From: Pectobacterium aroidearum
Lineage (GTDB): Bacteria > Pseudomonadota > Gammaproteobacteria > Enterobacterales > Enterobacteriaceae
Reading direction: 5' to 3'
Assembly: GCF_041228105.1 (NCBI RefSeq)
Contig: NZ_CP166097.1
Coordinates: forward strand, 4,588,001-4,652,000
DNA: 64,000 nucleotides
The translations under genes were made by a program, and so were the position numbers. Under the pieces are notes generated by a model, which saw only the letters and a list, made by a program, of their open reading frames with translations, was not told where the DNA came from and did no database searches. Positions 8,988-17,700 of the stretch are shown here, piece after piece. Numbering within the stretch: the stretch's first letter is position 1; each line of letters starts with the position of its first letter.

Positions 8988-9965
8988 ATGTCGAATAGTC
9001 TGACCTATCGTGATCTCCCTGATGAGATCAACTGTTGGCCGGGACTGCCATTATCACTGAGCGGTGACGAAGTGATGCCGCTTGACTACCGCGCTGGCGA
9101 TACCGGCTGGCTTATTTATAGCGACGTCCTCGATAAGAACCTGATTTCTCGCTACCAGCGTAAACTGGGCAGCGCGATGGTTATCGTGAGCGCCTGGAAC
9201 GTGGGCGATTATCAGGTCGTGCGTTTAGCAGGCACGCTGACGCCACGCGCCACCAAGCTGGCTCATGAACTGGGCATTGATGTCGCGCCCATGCGTAACG
9301 CGCCAACGCTGCGTTCACCGGGATTACTGGTAATGGACATGGATTCCACCGCGATTCAGATCGAATGCATCGATGAGATCGCCAAGCTGGCGGGCACGGG
9401 CGAACTGGTTGCAGAAGTCACTGAACGTGCGATGCGCGGTGAGTTGGATTTTGCGGCTAGCCTGCGTCAGCGCGTAGGAACATTAAAAGGTGCCGACGCT
9501 ACTATTTTAAAAACGGTACGTAAAACGCTGCCGCTGATGCCGGGCCTGCGTAATATGGTTAGCCAGCTTCAGGAAGCAGGCTGGCACGTAGCCATTGCAT
9601 CAGGCGGGTTTACCTACTTTGCCGATTATTTGCGTGATGAGCTAGGTCTGGTCGCCGCCGTTGCCAACGAATTAGGCATGCAAGACGGCAAACTGACCGG
9701 CGAAGTTATAGGTCAGATTGTCGATGCGAAATATAAAGCGACCACGCTGCAACAGCTGGCGGAAAAACTGGAAATTCCGATGCATCAGACCGTTGCCATC
9801 GGCGACGGCGCGAACGATCTGCCGATGATCAAGGCTGCCAGCTTAGGCATTGCCTATCACGCCAAACCGAAGGTCAATGAACAATCTGCGGTGACCATTC
9901 GCCATGCCGACCTGACAGGCGTGCTGTGCATTCTCAGTGGTAGTATGAGACACGAAAAGCGTTAA
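8988..9965 (+). CDS. serB: Phosphoserine phosphatase
   Basis: HAD-family enzyme for the last step of serine biosynthesis, hydrolysing O-phosphoserine. The catalytic DMDSTAIQIECIDE is near residue 115 (DxDST nucleophile), the motif II serine lies in IASGGFTYF and motif III in IGDGANDLPMIKAA near 270. The N-terminal third is a regulatory-type domain as in E. coli SerB. The ATG at 8988 is preferred (325 aa, E. coli 322) with an AGAGGAT sequence upstream; an upstream in-frame ATG at 8892 gives an atypical extension overlapping the ytjB promoter region. It forms an operon with radA (17-bp gap). Confidence 0.95.
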   Translation: MSNSLTYRDLPDEINCWPGLPLSLSGDEVMPLDYRAGDTGWLIYSDVLDKNLISRYQRKLGSAMVIVSAWNVGDYQVVRLAGTLTPRATKLAHELGIDVAPMRNAPTLRSPGLLVMDMDSTAIQIECIDEIAKLAGTGELVAEVTERAMRGELDFAASLRQRVGTLKGADATILKTVRKTLPLMPGLRNMVSQLQEAGWHVAIASGGFTYFADYLRDELGLVAAVANELGMQDGKLTGEVIGQIVDAKYKATTLQQLAEKLEIPMHQTVAIGDGANDLPMIKAASLGIAYHAKPKVNEQSAVTIRHADLTGVLCILSGSMRHEKR

Positions 9966-9982
9966 TCAGTTGGAGGTGATAC

Positions 9983-11365
9983 GTGGCAAAAGCCGTCAAA
10001 CGGGCGTTTGTATGTAATGAATGCGGGGCTGATTACCCGCGCTGGCAAGGGCAGTGCAGCGCCTGCCATGCCTGGAACACCATTACCGAAGTGCGTCTGG
10101 CATCGGCGTCAGTATCACGTTCCGACCGCCTCACCGGCTATGCGGGTGAGAGTGCTGGCATCAGCCGGGTACAAAAACTTTCGGAAATCAGCCTTGAAGC
10201 CCTGCCCCGTTTTTCTACCGGTTTTCAGGAGTTTGACCGCGTTCTGGGCGGCGGCGTCGTTCCCGGCAGCGCGATTCTGATCGGCGGTAACCCCGGCGCG
10301 GGTAAAAGTACCCTGCTGCTGCAAACGCTCTGCAAGCTGTCAGAGAATATGAAAACCCTGTACGTCACCGGGGAAGAATCCTTGCAGCAGGTGGCGATGC
10401 GGGCACACCGCCTCAATTTACCGACACAGAATCTCAATATGCTGTCGGAAACCAGCATCGAACAAATTTGCCTGATTGCCGAGCAGGAACAGCCGAAGCT
10501 GATGGTGATCGACTCCATTCAGGTCATGCATCTCGCCGATATTCAATCGTCCCCCGGCAGCGTAGCGCAGGTGCGCGAAACCGCAGCCTACCTGACGCGC
10601 TTCGCCAAAACGCGCGGCGTCGCCATCGTCATGGTCGGCCACGTCACCAAAGACGGCTCGCTCGCCGGACCGAAAGTATTAGAACACTGCATCGACTGCT
10701 CCGTGTTGCTGGATGGCGATGCCGACTCCCGATTCCGCACCCTGCGCAGCCATAAAAACCGTTTCGGTGCCGTTAACGAGCTGGGCGTGTTCGCGATGAC
10801 GGAGCAAGGACTACGCGAGGTCAGCAATCCGTCGGCGATTTTCCTTAGCCGCGGGGACGAAGTGACGTCCGGCAGTTCCGTTATGGTGGTGTGGGAAGGC
10901 ACGCGCCCGCTGCTGGTCGAGATTCAGGCGCTGGTGGATCAATCGATGATGTCGAACCCACGCCGTGTGGCGGTCGGGCTGGAGCAAAACCGGTTAGCCA
11001 TACTGCTAGCGGTGCTGCATCGCCACGGCGGCTTGCAGATGTCAGATCAGGATGTGTTCGTGAATGTCGTCGGCGGCGTCAAAGTCACCGAAACCAGCGC
11101 TGATCTGGCGCTGCTGTTGTCACTGGTCTCCAGCTTCCGCGACCGCCCGCTACCACAGGATCTCGTCATCTTCGGTGAGGTCGGTCTGGCGGGCGAAATC
11201 CGCCCGGTTCCCAGCGGACAAGAGCGGATTACCGAAGCCGCCAAGCACGGCTTCAAACGCGCCATCGTTCCTCATGCCAATATGCCGAAGAAAACGCCTG
11301 CCAGTATGCAGGTATTCGGCGTGAAAAAGCTGGCCGACGCGCTGGCGATCTTAGACGATCTCTAA
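9983..11365 (+). CDS. radA: DNA repair protein RadA
   Basis: DnaB-like/RecA-like helicase that processes branched recombination intermediates. The N-terminal zinc finger has C11, C14, C25 and C28; Walker A GGNPGAGKSTLLLQ is near residue 100; the RadA-specific KNRFG motif is near 258; and a C-terminal Lon-protease-like domain runs over the last 150 residues. Length 460 matches E. coli RadA. Start is GTG with a strong GGAGGT 5 bp upstream. Co-transcribed with serB. In E. coli nadR follows directly; here two other genes intervene. Confidence 0.96.
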   Translation: MAKAVKRAFVCNECGADYPRWQGQCSACHAWNTITEVRLASASVSRSDRLTGYAGESAGISRVQKLSEISLEALPRFSTGFQEFDRVLGGGVVPGSAILIGGNPGAGKSTLLLQTLCKLSENMKTLYVTGEESLQQVAMRAHRLNLPTQNLNMLSETSIEQICLIAEQEQPKLMVIDSIQVMHLADIQSSPGSVAQVRETAAYLTRFAKTRGVAIVMVGHVTKDGSLAGPKVLEHCIDCSVLLDGDADSRFRTLRSHKNRFGAVNELGVFAMTEQGLREVSNPSAIFLSRGDEVTSGSSVMVVWEGTRPLLVEIQALVDQSMMSNPRRVAVGLEQNRLAILLAVLHRHGGLQMSDQDVFVNVVGGVKVTETSADLALLLSLVSSFRDRPLPQDLVIFGEVGLAGEIRPVPSGQERITEAAKHGFKRAIVPHANMPKKTPASMQVFGVKKLADALAILDDL

Positions 11366-11413
11366 ACGGGCTTAAGTGGATAGCCTTATGCCGACAAACA
11401 GGCCGTTTTTATT

Positions 11414-11812
11414 TTATTGCTGTCGCTGAAACAGTGTTAGCTGCAAGCCTGCCGGGGCATCTAACCGGCTATTTATAGATCGGAAAGGCGTCGGTTTCGG
11501 CGCTCCCAGCAGTGCAGCACCCGAAGCGGTCAGCGTATCCGTGGTCTGCACCACGTCCTCAACTTCAAACGCCACACGAATCCAGCCGGATACCCGTTCA
11601 CCCACTTCAACACGGTCGATAAACGCTGCCGTTTCTGGCTCGACCAATTCCAGCGTTGCCCTACCCGCTTCCAGAATAGCGACACGACCGCTGTCCGGCG
11701 GTACTGCATCCTGCTGCCGCAACCCCAGCTTATCGCGATAAAATGCCAGGGCGTTATCGAAGTCCTCTGTCGTGACCACCAGTCTGAGTTCTTTCACTTT
11801 CTGTTTAGACAT
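11414..11812 (-). CDS. VOC (glyoxalase/bleomycin-resistance fold) protein
   Basis: 132-residue single VOC-fold protein. The N-terminal beta-alpha-beta unit ELRLVVTTEDFDNALAFYRDKLGL is typical, followed by a second module with VSGWIRVAFEVEDV. VOC proteins are metal-dependent lyases, dioxygenases or binding proteins and cannot be assigned substrates from sequence alone. An AGGAG ribosome-binding site lies 7 bp upstream. It is divergent from a LysR regulator with a 118-bp gap, the classical arrangement of a LysR target. The pair interrupts the radA-nadR order. Confidence 0.8.
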   Translation of the reverse strand: MSKQKVKELRLVVTTEDFDNALAFYRDKLGLRQQDAVPPDSGRVAILEAGRATLELVEPETAAFIDRVEVGERVSGWIRVAFEVEDVVQTTDTLTASGAALLGAPKPTPFRSINSRLDAPAGLQLTLFQRQQ

Positions 11813-11930
11813 AAACCGCTCCTAATTGATGAGTTAATTTTCACATCATTCACTGACGGAAACAGAATATCCCCGTTAGAATGACACACTCAACGTCATC
11901 CTTTTCAGTATAAGATGAATAAAAATCAGC

Positions 11931-12857
11931 ATGAGAAAAAGACTGCCTCCCCTTGGGTCACTTCGGGCCTTTGACAAAGTTGCGGAGCTGCGCAGCTTCA
12001 AACGCGCCGCCGACGCACTCGGCGTTTCTGCTACAGCCATCAGTCACCAGATTCGTCTGCTCGAAGAACACCTCGGCCAACGCATGCTGGATCGGACGCC
12101 TCGCCATGTGGCGCTCACGGATAAAGGCGAATTACTCTATGCAGGGACTCATCAGGCGTTTATGTTGCTTCAGGATACGGTGGAAAAGGTTATGGAGCCC
12201 CCCGTAGACAACATATTAACCCTGACCGCCACGACAGCGTTTATTTCTCATTGGCTTATGCCTCGTCTGGCACAATTACGCCACGCTTATCCGAATCTCG
12301 ATCTACGTTTGCATGCTGACGATCGCATCGTCGACATGCAAACGGCCGCGATTGATATCGCTATCCGCTATGGTAACGTGCCTGATGGAACAGTTGCGTC
12401 ACCTCATCTTTGGGAGGATAAATTTATCCTTGTAGTGAGCCCAAAATTTGTGGTAACTCATCCAGAAGATTTGCTAATAATCCCACTCATTCACGTTGAT
12501 GGCAGACGCATTCCATCATTAACGCCTGACTGGAGCCTCTGGAGAGAGCTACACGGACCATCAGCGCTAGACATTACGCACGGGTCACACTTTAACGATG
12601 AAACGCACGCCATTGAAGCGGCTATCGCCGGACAAGGTGCAGCGATAGCCAGTAGTCTGATCTTACAGAATGCATTGCGTAGCCGTGTGCTTTACGCGCC
12701 GTTTGCTACTGCACTTGACGGAGGTTGCTACTATTTCGTTGAGAATCCGAACAGCAAGAAACACCAGCTTATCGCGCAGTTTCGCAACTGGTTAACGGCA
12801 GAGATGGTAGAGAGTTTGGAGGCCGGCAGGCCAAATGGCCGCTCAGCCGATGAGTGA
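11931..12857 (+). CDS. LysR-family transcriptional regulator (GcvA-like)
   Basis: 308 residues. The N-terminal winged helix-turn-helix (about 5-65) includes LGSLRAFDKVAELRSFKRAA and the recognition region VSATAISHQIRLLEEHLG, closest in style to the GcvA/AmpR subgroup; a type 2 periplasmic-binding-like effector domain follows. The likely target is the divergent VOC gene, by position. No strong ribosome-binding site. The effector is unknown. Confidence 0.85.
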   Translation: MRKRLPPLGSLRAFDKVAELRSFKRAADALGVSATAISHQIRLLEEHLGQRMLDRTPRHVALTDKGELLYAGTHQAFMLLQDTVEKVMEPPVDNILTLTATTAFISHWLMPRLAQLRHAYPNLDLRLHADDRIVDMQTAAIDIAIRYGNVPDGTVASPHLWEDKFILVVSPKFVVTHPEDLLIIPLIHVDGRRIPSLTPDWSLWRELHGPSALDITHGSHFNDETHAIEAAIAGQGAAIASSLILQNALRSRVLYAPFATALDGGCYYFVENPNSKKHQLIAQFRNWLTAEMVESLEAGRPNGRSADE

Positions 12858-12909
12858 AACCAGCGAGCATCCTGAAAAAAAGCAGATATTGCCTTATCTT
12901 GTGGTATTT

Positions 12910-12927
12910 TGTTTAGTAAGCTAAACA
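12910..12927 (+). promoter_or_regulatory. NadR operator (NadR box)
   Basis: TGTTTA-GTAAGC-TAAACA is an exact match to the 18-bp NadR box TGTTTA-N6-TAAACA. It ends 13 bp before the nadR start codon, so it would overlap the promoter or early leader and implies negative autoregulation. Confidence 0.85.
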
Positions 12928-12940
12928 AGAGTGCTGCATC

Positions 12941-14194
12941 ATGTCATCATTTGATTACCTGAAATCCGCCATTCGGCAGAAGGGTTGCACCCTACAGCAG
13001 GTTGCCGACGCGACCGATATGACCAAAGGCTATCTCAGTCAATTACTTAATGCCAAAATCAAAAGCCCTAGCGCGCAGAAGCTGGAAGCGCTACATCGCT
13101 TTCTTGAACTGGAATTCCCACGCTACGAAAAGAGTATTGGCGTCGTCTTCGGCAAGTTCTATCCGCTACACACCGGCCATATTTATCTGATTCAGCGCGC
13201 CTGCAGCCAGGTCGATGAACTGCATGTGATTTTAGGTTACGACGAACCGCGTGACCGACTGCTGTTTGAAAACAGCTCGATGTCGCAGCAGCCCACCGTC
13301 AGCGACCGCCTGCGCTGGCTATTGCAGACCTTTAAGTATCAGAAAAATATTCACATTCATGCTTTTAATGAGCAAGGGATGGAGCCTTACCCACACGGCT
13401 GGGATGTGTGGAGTAAAGGGATTCAGGCGTTCATGCAGGAAAAAAGCATTACGCCCAATTTCGTCTACACCAGCGAAGAACAGGATGCCCCTCAATACCG
13501 TGAGCATCTGGGCATTGAGGCGGTTCTGATCGACCCGCAGCGCTCCTTCATGAACATCAGCGGTTCACAGATTCGCCACGATCCTTTCCGTTACTGGGAC
13601 TATATCCCGACCGAGGTGAAGCCGTTCTTTGTGCGTACCGTGGCTATTCTTGGCGGCGAATCCAGCGGTAAATCCACGCTGGTGAATAAATTGGCCAATA
13701 TCTTCAATACCACCAGTGCCTGGGAATATGGCCGCGATTATGTGTTCTCTCATCTGGGCGGCGACGAGATGGCGCTGCAATATTCCGACTACGACAAGAT
13801 CGCGCTGGGTCAGGCACAGTACATTGATTTTGCAGTCAAATACGCCAATAAAGTGGCCTTCATCGACACCGATTTCGTCACCACGCAGGCATTCTGCAAA
13901 AAATATGAAGGTCGTGAACACCCGTTCGTTCAGGCGCTGATCGACGAATACCGTTTCGATCTGGTGATTTTGCTGGAAAATAACACGCCGTGGGTGGCCG
14001 ACGGGTTACGCAGTTTAGGCAGTACTACCGCCCGCTCGGAGTTCCAGAACCTGCTGAAAACGATGCTGGCTGACAATAATATCCAGTACGTTTACATCAA
14101 AGAGTCAGACTACGATTCGCGCTTCCTGCACTGTGTGGAACTGGTACAGCAGATGCTGGGCCACGATCGCTCGCCCGAACAGAGCAAAAGCTAG
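12941..14194 (+). CDS. nadR: NadR: NAD repressor, NMN adenylyltransferase, ribosylnicotinamide kinase
   Basis: Trifunctional protein of NAD metabolism. Residues 1-55 form a Cro/C1-type helix-turn-helix (LQQVADATDMTKGYLSQLLNAK); about 67-225 is the NMN adenylyltransferase domain with the nucleotidyl-transfer motif FGKFYPLHTGH and ISGSQIR; about 230-405 is the ribosylnicotinamide kinase with P-loop GGESSGKSTL near 238. Length 417 matches family norm (E. coli 410). A NadR box immediately upstream implies self-repression at high NAD. Its TAG stop overlaps the TAG of the convergent fau gene in a shared CTAG. Confidence 0.97.
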   Translation: MSSFDYLKSAIRQKGCTLQQVADATDMTKGYLSQLLNAKIKSPSAQKLEALHRFLELEFPRYEKSIGVVFGKFYPLHTGHIYLIQRACSQVDELHVILGYDEPRDRLLFENSSMSQQPTVSDRLRWLLQTFKYQKNIHIHAFNEQGMEPYPHGWDVWSKGIQAFMQEKSITPNFVYTSEEQDAPQYREHLGIEAVLIDPQRSFMNISGSQIRHDPFRYWDYIPTEVKPFFVRTVAILGGESSGKSTLVNKLANIFNTTSAWEYGRDYVFSHLGGDEMALQYSDYDKIALGQAQYIDFAVKYANKVAFIDTDFVTTQAFCKKYEGREHPFVQALIDEYRFDLVILLENNTPWVADGLRSLGSTTARSEFQNLLKTMLADNNIQYVYIKESDYDSRFLHCVELVQQMLGHDRSPEQSKS

Positions 14195-14841
14195 CGCGTG
14201 CTCCACTGCCAGTGGCGAGAGGGGGTGATAATTTCCGGCAGCGGAATATCCCAGCTTTCCACTGGCAGCGCGTCAACCTGCTGACAATCGTGGGCCAGGC
14301 CAATCGGGTAAGGCCCGCGAGACATCTGGTTGCGGTACTGCAACGTACGATCGTAAAAACCGCCGCCCATTCCAAGCCGCTGTCCTTGATGATCAAACGC
14401 CACCAGCGGTGTCAGCAGGATATCCAGTTGCGGTAACGGCAGCACCTGACGCACGTCCAGACACGGTTCCATAATTTTCAGACGATTGCGTACCAACTCG
14501 GTGTCCGGCGCATAGCGCAGGAACAGTAGATGCCCGGCACGAAACGGATGCAGAACCGGCAAATAAACACGCTTTCCCTGTTGCCACAGCTGTTGAATCA
14601 ACGGGGAGGTATCCAACTCGCCATCAAAGGACAGGAATACCGCGACGCTCTCTGCCCGTATGATTTTCGGGTGTGCCATGACGCGCTCACACGCTTGTTG
14701 TGCAAATAACGCCTGCTGCTCTGGCGTTAGTAAACGCCGATGTTGTCGCACAGCCTGACGAATCTGCTGACGTGACGCTGTCGTAGAAGAGAGTGATGTA
14801 TCGGGAGATATTGATGAATCAGAAGATGACATGGGCTGCAT
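14191..14841 (-). CDS. fau: 5-formyltetrahydrofolate cyclo-ligase
   Basis: Cytoplasmic enzyme (ygfA/fau) converting 5-formyl-THF to 5,10-methenyl-THF with ATP. Recognised from FLSFDGELDTSPLI, KRVYLPVL, LTPLVAFDHQGQRLGMGGGFYDRTL (the ATP/phosphate-binding glycine motif) and the C-terminal WDIPLPEIITPS. An ATG at 14841 (216 aa) or 14832 (213 aa) is plausible; neither has a good ribosome-binding site. Longer in-frame starts lie inside the 6S RNA gene and are unlikely. The serine-rich first 20 residues are a lineage-specific extension relative to E. coli (182 aa). It lies 30 bp downstream of 6S RNA, as in E. coli where the two are co-transcribed. Confidence 0.93.
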   Translation of the reverse strand: MQPMSSSDSSISPDTSLSSTTASRQQIRQAVRQHRRLLTPEQQALFAQQACERVMAHPKIIRAESVAVFLSFDGELDTSPLIQQLWQQGKRVYLPVLHPFRAGHLLFLRYAPDTELVRNRLKIMEPCLDVRQVLPLPQLDILLTPLVAFDHQGQRLGMGGGFYDRTLQYRNQMSRGPYPIGLAHDCQQVDALPVESWDIPLPEIITPSRHWQWSTR

Positions 14842-14871
14842 TCGCCACGGGTCAAGAATAATAAAAGAAAG

Positions 14872-15055
14872 GGAATCTCCGAGATGCCGCCGCAGGCTGT
14901 AACCCTTGAACCCTTGGTTCAAGGTGAACATAACGTCGCAGTCTTAAGGCTTCTCGGACGAACCGAGCGTGCTCACCAACCGCAGAGCATTACATTCTGT
15001 TGGTATGAAATATCGGCTCAGGGGACTGGCCCGCTGACAAACATCTCAGAGAAAT
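14872..15055 (-). ncRNA. ssrS: 6S RNA
   Basis: 184-nt regulatory RNA that binds the sigma70 RNA polymerase holoenzyme by mimicking an open promoter. The minus strand starts ATTTCTCTGAGATGT and ends CATCTCGGAGATTCC, the closing stem of E. coli 6S RNA. The internal blocks GGGCCAGTCCCCTGAGCCGA, GGTTGGTGAGCA and CTTGAACCAAGGGTTCAAGG are almost identical to E. coli. Gene context (zapA upstream, fau downstream, same strand) is also conserved. Confidence 0.97.
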
Positions 15056-15129
15056 TTTATTCGTTACTCGCGATAAACCTTAGCACGTCTTATCGCGTAA
15101 AAACACCGTACTTTTGTCAAAATACGACG

Positions 15130-15459
15130 TTATTCAAATTGCGCACCCTGGCGTTCTGTGATTCGCCCTTGTTCCAGCAAGGCCTGTTCGATGGTCTGCT
15201 GTAACATACGAATGCGCTGTTCCATATTTGACGCATAGTCACGAGTTTTACCCCGCTCCTGCGCCAGTTCATGGCACACATTCAGCGCGGCAATAAACAC
15301 CAGTTGCTCAGTGTTCGTGACTCTAGTGCGAACCTTAAGATCTTGCAACCGCTGGTTAAGATCCTCTGCAGCCTGATTCAACGCATCCTGTTGTTCTGGC
15401 GGACAATTCACTCTTAACGAACGGCCAAAAATTTGAATATCTACTGGTTGTGCAGACAT
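15130..15459 (-). CDS. zapA: Cell division protein ZapA
   Basis: 109-residue Z-ring-associated protein that crosslinks FtsZ protofilaments. N-terminal globular part [22 protein letters not shown], then a long C-terminal coiled coil (about 60-100). Length equals E. coli ZapA (109). It is divergent from ygfB, with 6S RNA immediately downstream, the conserved enterobacterial order. Confidence 0.96.
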   Translation of the reverse strand: MSAQPVDIQIFGRSLRVNCPPEQQDALNQAAEDLNQRLQDLKVRTRVTNTEQLVFIAALNVCHELAQERGKTRDYASNMEQRIRMLQQTIEQALLEQGRITERQGAQFE

Positions 15460-15651
15460 ACCACCTTCCTGCCTTTTGTCGTTCTTGCGCCCGCGAGCCG
15501 CATAGCATGAGCATTACCCGTTATACCGGGTTCGTTAAAGCGGGCGCCACTATATATAGCCGAGATCTAAGATACAAGCCCTTTCTGGTATCGAAAGGGA
15601 GCTTGGTGGTAGCATAGCACGAACCAATCCAGCCAACGATGACGAATCCGC

Positions 15652-16239
15652 ATGTCTATAGAGAATACGTTTCCCGCCTATGAAGGCCTTGACCAACTGC
15701 TTCACCAACAGCAAGTCGCGCTGACCGCGGCAGAAATGCACGGTTTGATCAGTGGGATGCTGTGTGGTGGAAACCATGACGACAGTTGGAGAACGCTGGT
15801 TTTTGAACTGACGAATGAAGGCATGGCGTTTACCCAAACGCTGTCGCAACCGCTTCAGGACCTGTATCAGGCCACACGTGAAGCTCTGGAAGATGATGGC
15901 TTTCTGTTCCAGCTTTTCCTGCCTGACGACTCACAAGATGAAGTGAGCGTCTTCGATCGCGCCGACGCGCTGGCAGGCTGGGTCAACCACTTCCTGCTTG
16001 GGCTGGGCGTGGTTCAGCCACAGTTGAACAAGGCCAAAGGCGAACTGAAAGAAGCCATCGAAGATTTACGCAACATCGCCCAGCTTGGCTACGACGAAGA
16101 TGAAGATCAGGAAGAACTGGAGCAATCGCTGGAAGAAGTGATTGAGTATGTTCGCGTTTCTGCCATTTTGTGCCATAACGAATTTACCAGCCAACGCGTC
16201 GCGACTGCACCCGAACAACAAAAACCGACGCTGCATTGA
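15652..16239 (+). CDS. ygfB: UPF0149 family protein YgfB
   Basis: 195-residue acidic, all-helical protein of the UPF0149 family (E. coli YgfB 192 aa). The family signatures [14 protein letters not shown] (about 26-39) and [10 protein letters not shown] (about 109-118) are visible, with an extremely acidic stretch [12 protein letters not shown] near 147. It leads the ygfB-pepP-ubiH-ubiI run. Biochemical function is not established. Confidence 0.94.
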   Translation: MSIENTFPAYEGLDQLLHQQQVALTAAEMHGLISGMLCGGNHDDSWRTLVFELTNEGMAFTQTLSQPLQDLYQATREALEDDGFLFQLFLPDDSQDEVSVFDRADALAGWVNHFLLGLGVVQPQLNKAKGELKEAIEDLRNIAQLGYDEDEDQEELEQSLEEVIEYVRVSAILCHNEFTSQRVATAPEQQKPTLH

Positions 16240-16329
16240 TGGCTTATGCCAGACAACCTTAATGCAGAACATGCCTTATTAAGAGCGGAAGGGAAAGGTA
16301 ACCGCACGGACTACTTTCAGGAGCAGGTG

Positions 16330-17655
16330 ATGAATCCACAAGAATTTCTTCGTCGTCGTCAGGGGCTGTTGGAAAAAATGGCACCGGGCAGCGCGGCGAT
16401 TATTTTTGCTGCGCCGGAAGCGCAGCGCAATGCCGACAGCGACTATCCTTATCGTCAAAATAGCGATTTTTGGTATTTCACCGGTTTCAATGAACCAGAA
16501 GCTGTTCTGCTGCTGGTAAAAAGCGATGCCAAACATCATCACAGCGTAATCTTCAACCGCGTACGCGATCTGACGGCCGAAATCTGGTTTGGTCGCCGTC
16601 TCGGTCAGGAAGCTGCGCCAGCCAAACTCGGCGTTGATCGCGCCCTGCCGTTTGACGAAATCAGCACGCAGCTGCATCTATTATTGAACGGTCTGGACGT
16701 GGTGTATCACGCGCAGGGGCAATACGATTATGCCGACAAGCTGGTCTTCGCCGCGCTGGATACCTTGCGCAATGGTACCCGTCAGGGGTTTGCTGCCCCC
16801 GCCACGCTGACCGACTGGCGTCCGTGGGTACATGAAATGCGCCTGTTTAAATCGCCTGAAGAAATCAGCGTCATGCGCCGCGCCTGTGAAATTACGGCGC
16901 TGGCCCACACGCGCGCCATGCAAAAATGCCGTCCCGGCATGTATGAATATCAGCTTGAAGGCGAAATTCACCACGAATTTACCCGCCACGGTGCCCGCTA
17001 TCCTTCTTACAACACGATAGTCGGCAGCGGCGAGAACGCCTGCATCCTGCATTACACCGAAAACGAGACGCAAATGCGTGACGGCGATTTGGTGCTGATT
17101 GATGCGGGCTGTGAATACAAAAGTTATGCTGGCGATATCACCCGTACCTTCCCCGTCAACGGCAAATTTACCGCACCGCAGCGTGCCATTTACGACATCG
17201 TGCTGCGTTCGCAGCTGCGCGCACTGGAGCTGTTTGGCCCAGGTCGCAGCATCCGCGAAGTGAACGAAGAAGTGGTGCGCATGATGGTCAGCGGCCTCAT
17301 CAAACTCGGCGTGATGAAAGGCGAAGTGGAAGAGCTGATTGCCGAACAGGCACATCGCCAGTTCTTCATGCATGGCCTCAGCCACTGGCTGGGTCTGGAC
17401 GTGCATGACGTGGGGGATTACGGCACAACCGATCGGGGTCGCCCGCTTGAGCCGGGTATGGTACTGACCATTGAGCCCGGTCTCTACATTGCGCCTGATG
17501 CCAAAGTGCCGCAGCAGTACCGGGGAATTGGCGTACGTATCGAAGATAACATCGTGATCACCGAAAACGGCAACGAAAACCTGACGGCTGGTGTAGTTAA
17601 AGATGCCGATGACATTGAAGCGCTGATGGCGCAATGGCATGACAAGCAACACTAA
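16330..17655 (+). CDS. pepP: Xaa-Pro aminopeptidase P
   Basis: Dimanganese pita-bread-fold peptidase releasing an N-terminal residue preceding proline. Metal ligands are visible in order: D in LIDAGCEY, D in YAGDITRTF, H in GLSHWLGLDVHDVG, E in LTIEPGLY and E in GVRIEDNIV. ATG at 16330 is chosen because AGGAG lies 6-10 bp upstream and it yields 441 aa, the E. coli length; an upstream in-frame ATG at 16246 lacks support. 90 bp after ygfB and 45 bp before ubiH. Confidence 0.96.
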   Translation: MNPQEFLRRRQGLLEKMAPGSAAIIFAAPEAQRNADSDYPYRQNSDFWYFTGFNEPEAVLLLVKSDAKHHHSVIFNRVRDLTAEIWFGRRLGQEAAPAKLGVDRALPFDEISTQLHLLLNGLDVVYHAQGQYDYADKLVFAALDTLRNGTRQGFAAPATLTDWRPWVHEMRLFKSPEEISVMRRACEITALAHTRAMQKCRPGMYEYQLEGEIHHEFTRHGARYPSYNTIVGSGENACILHYTENETQMRDGDLVLIDAGCEYKSYAGDITRTFPVNGKFTAPQRAIYDIVLRSQLRALELFGPGRSIREVNEEVVRMMVSGLIKLGVMKGEVEELIAEQAHRQFFMHGLSHWLGLDVHDVGDYGTTDRGRPLEPGMVLTIEPGLYIAPDAKVPQQYRGIGVRIEDNIVITENGNENLTAGVVKDADDIEALMAQWHDKQH

Positions 17656-17700
17656 GCCGCATTTTCAAAGGGCAACGACATTATTGCAAAGGACAACAAC

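Noticed and set aside
16681..17652. 323-codon open frame antisense to pepP
   Set aside because: It lies fully within pepP, has no family features and mirrors the GC-rich codon bias of the true gene.
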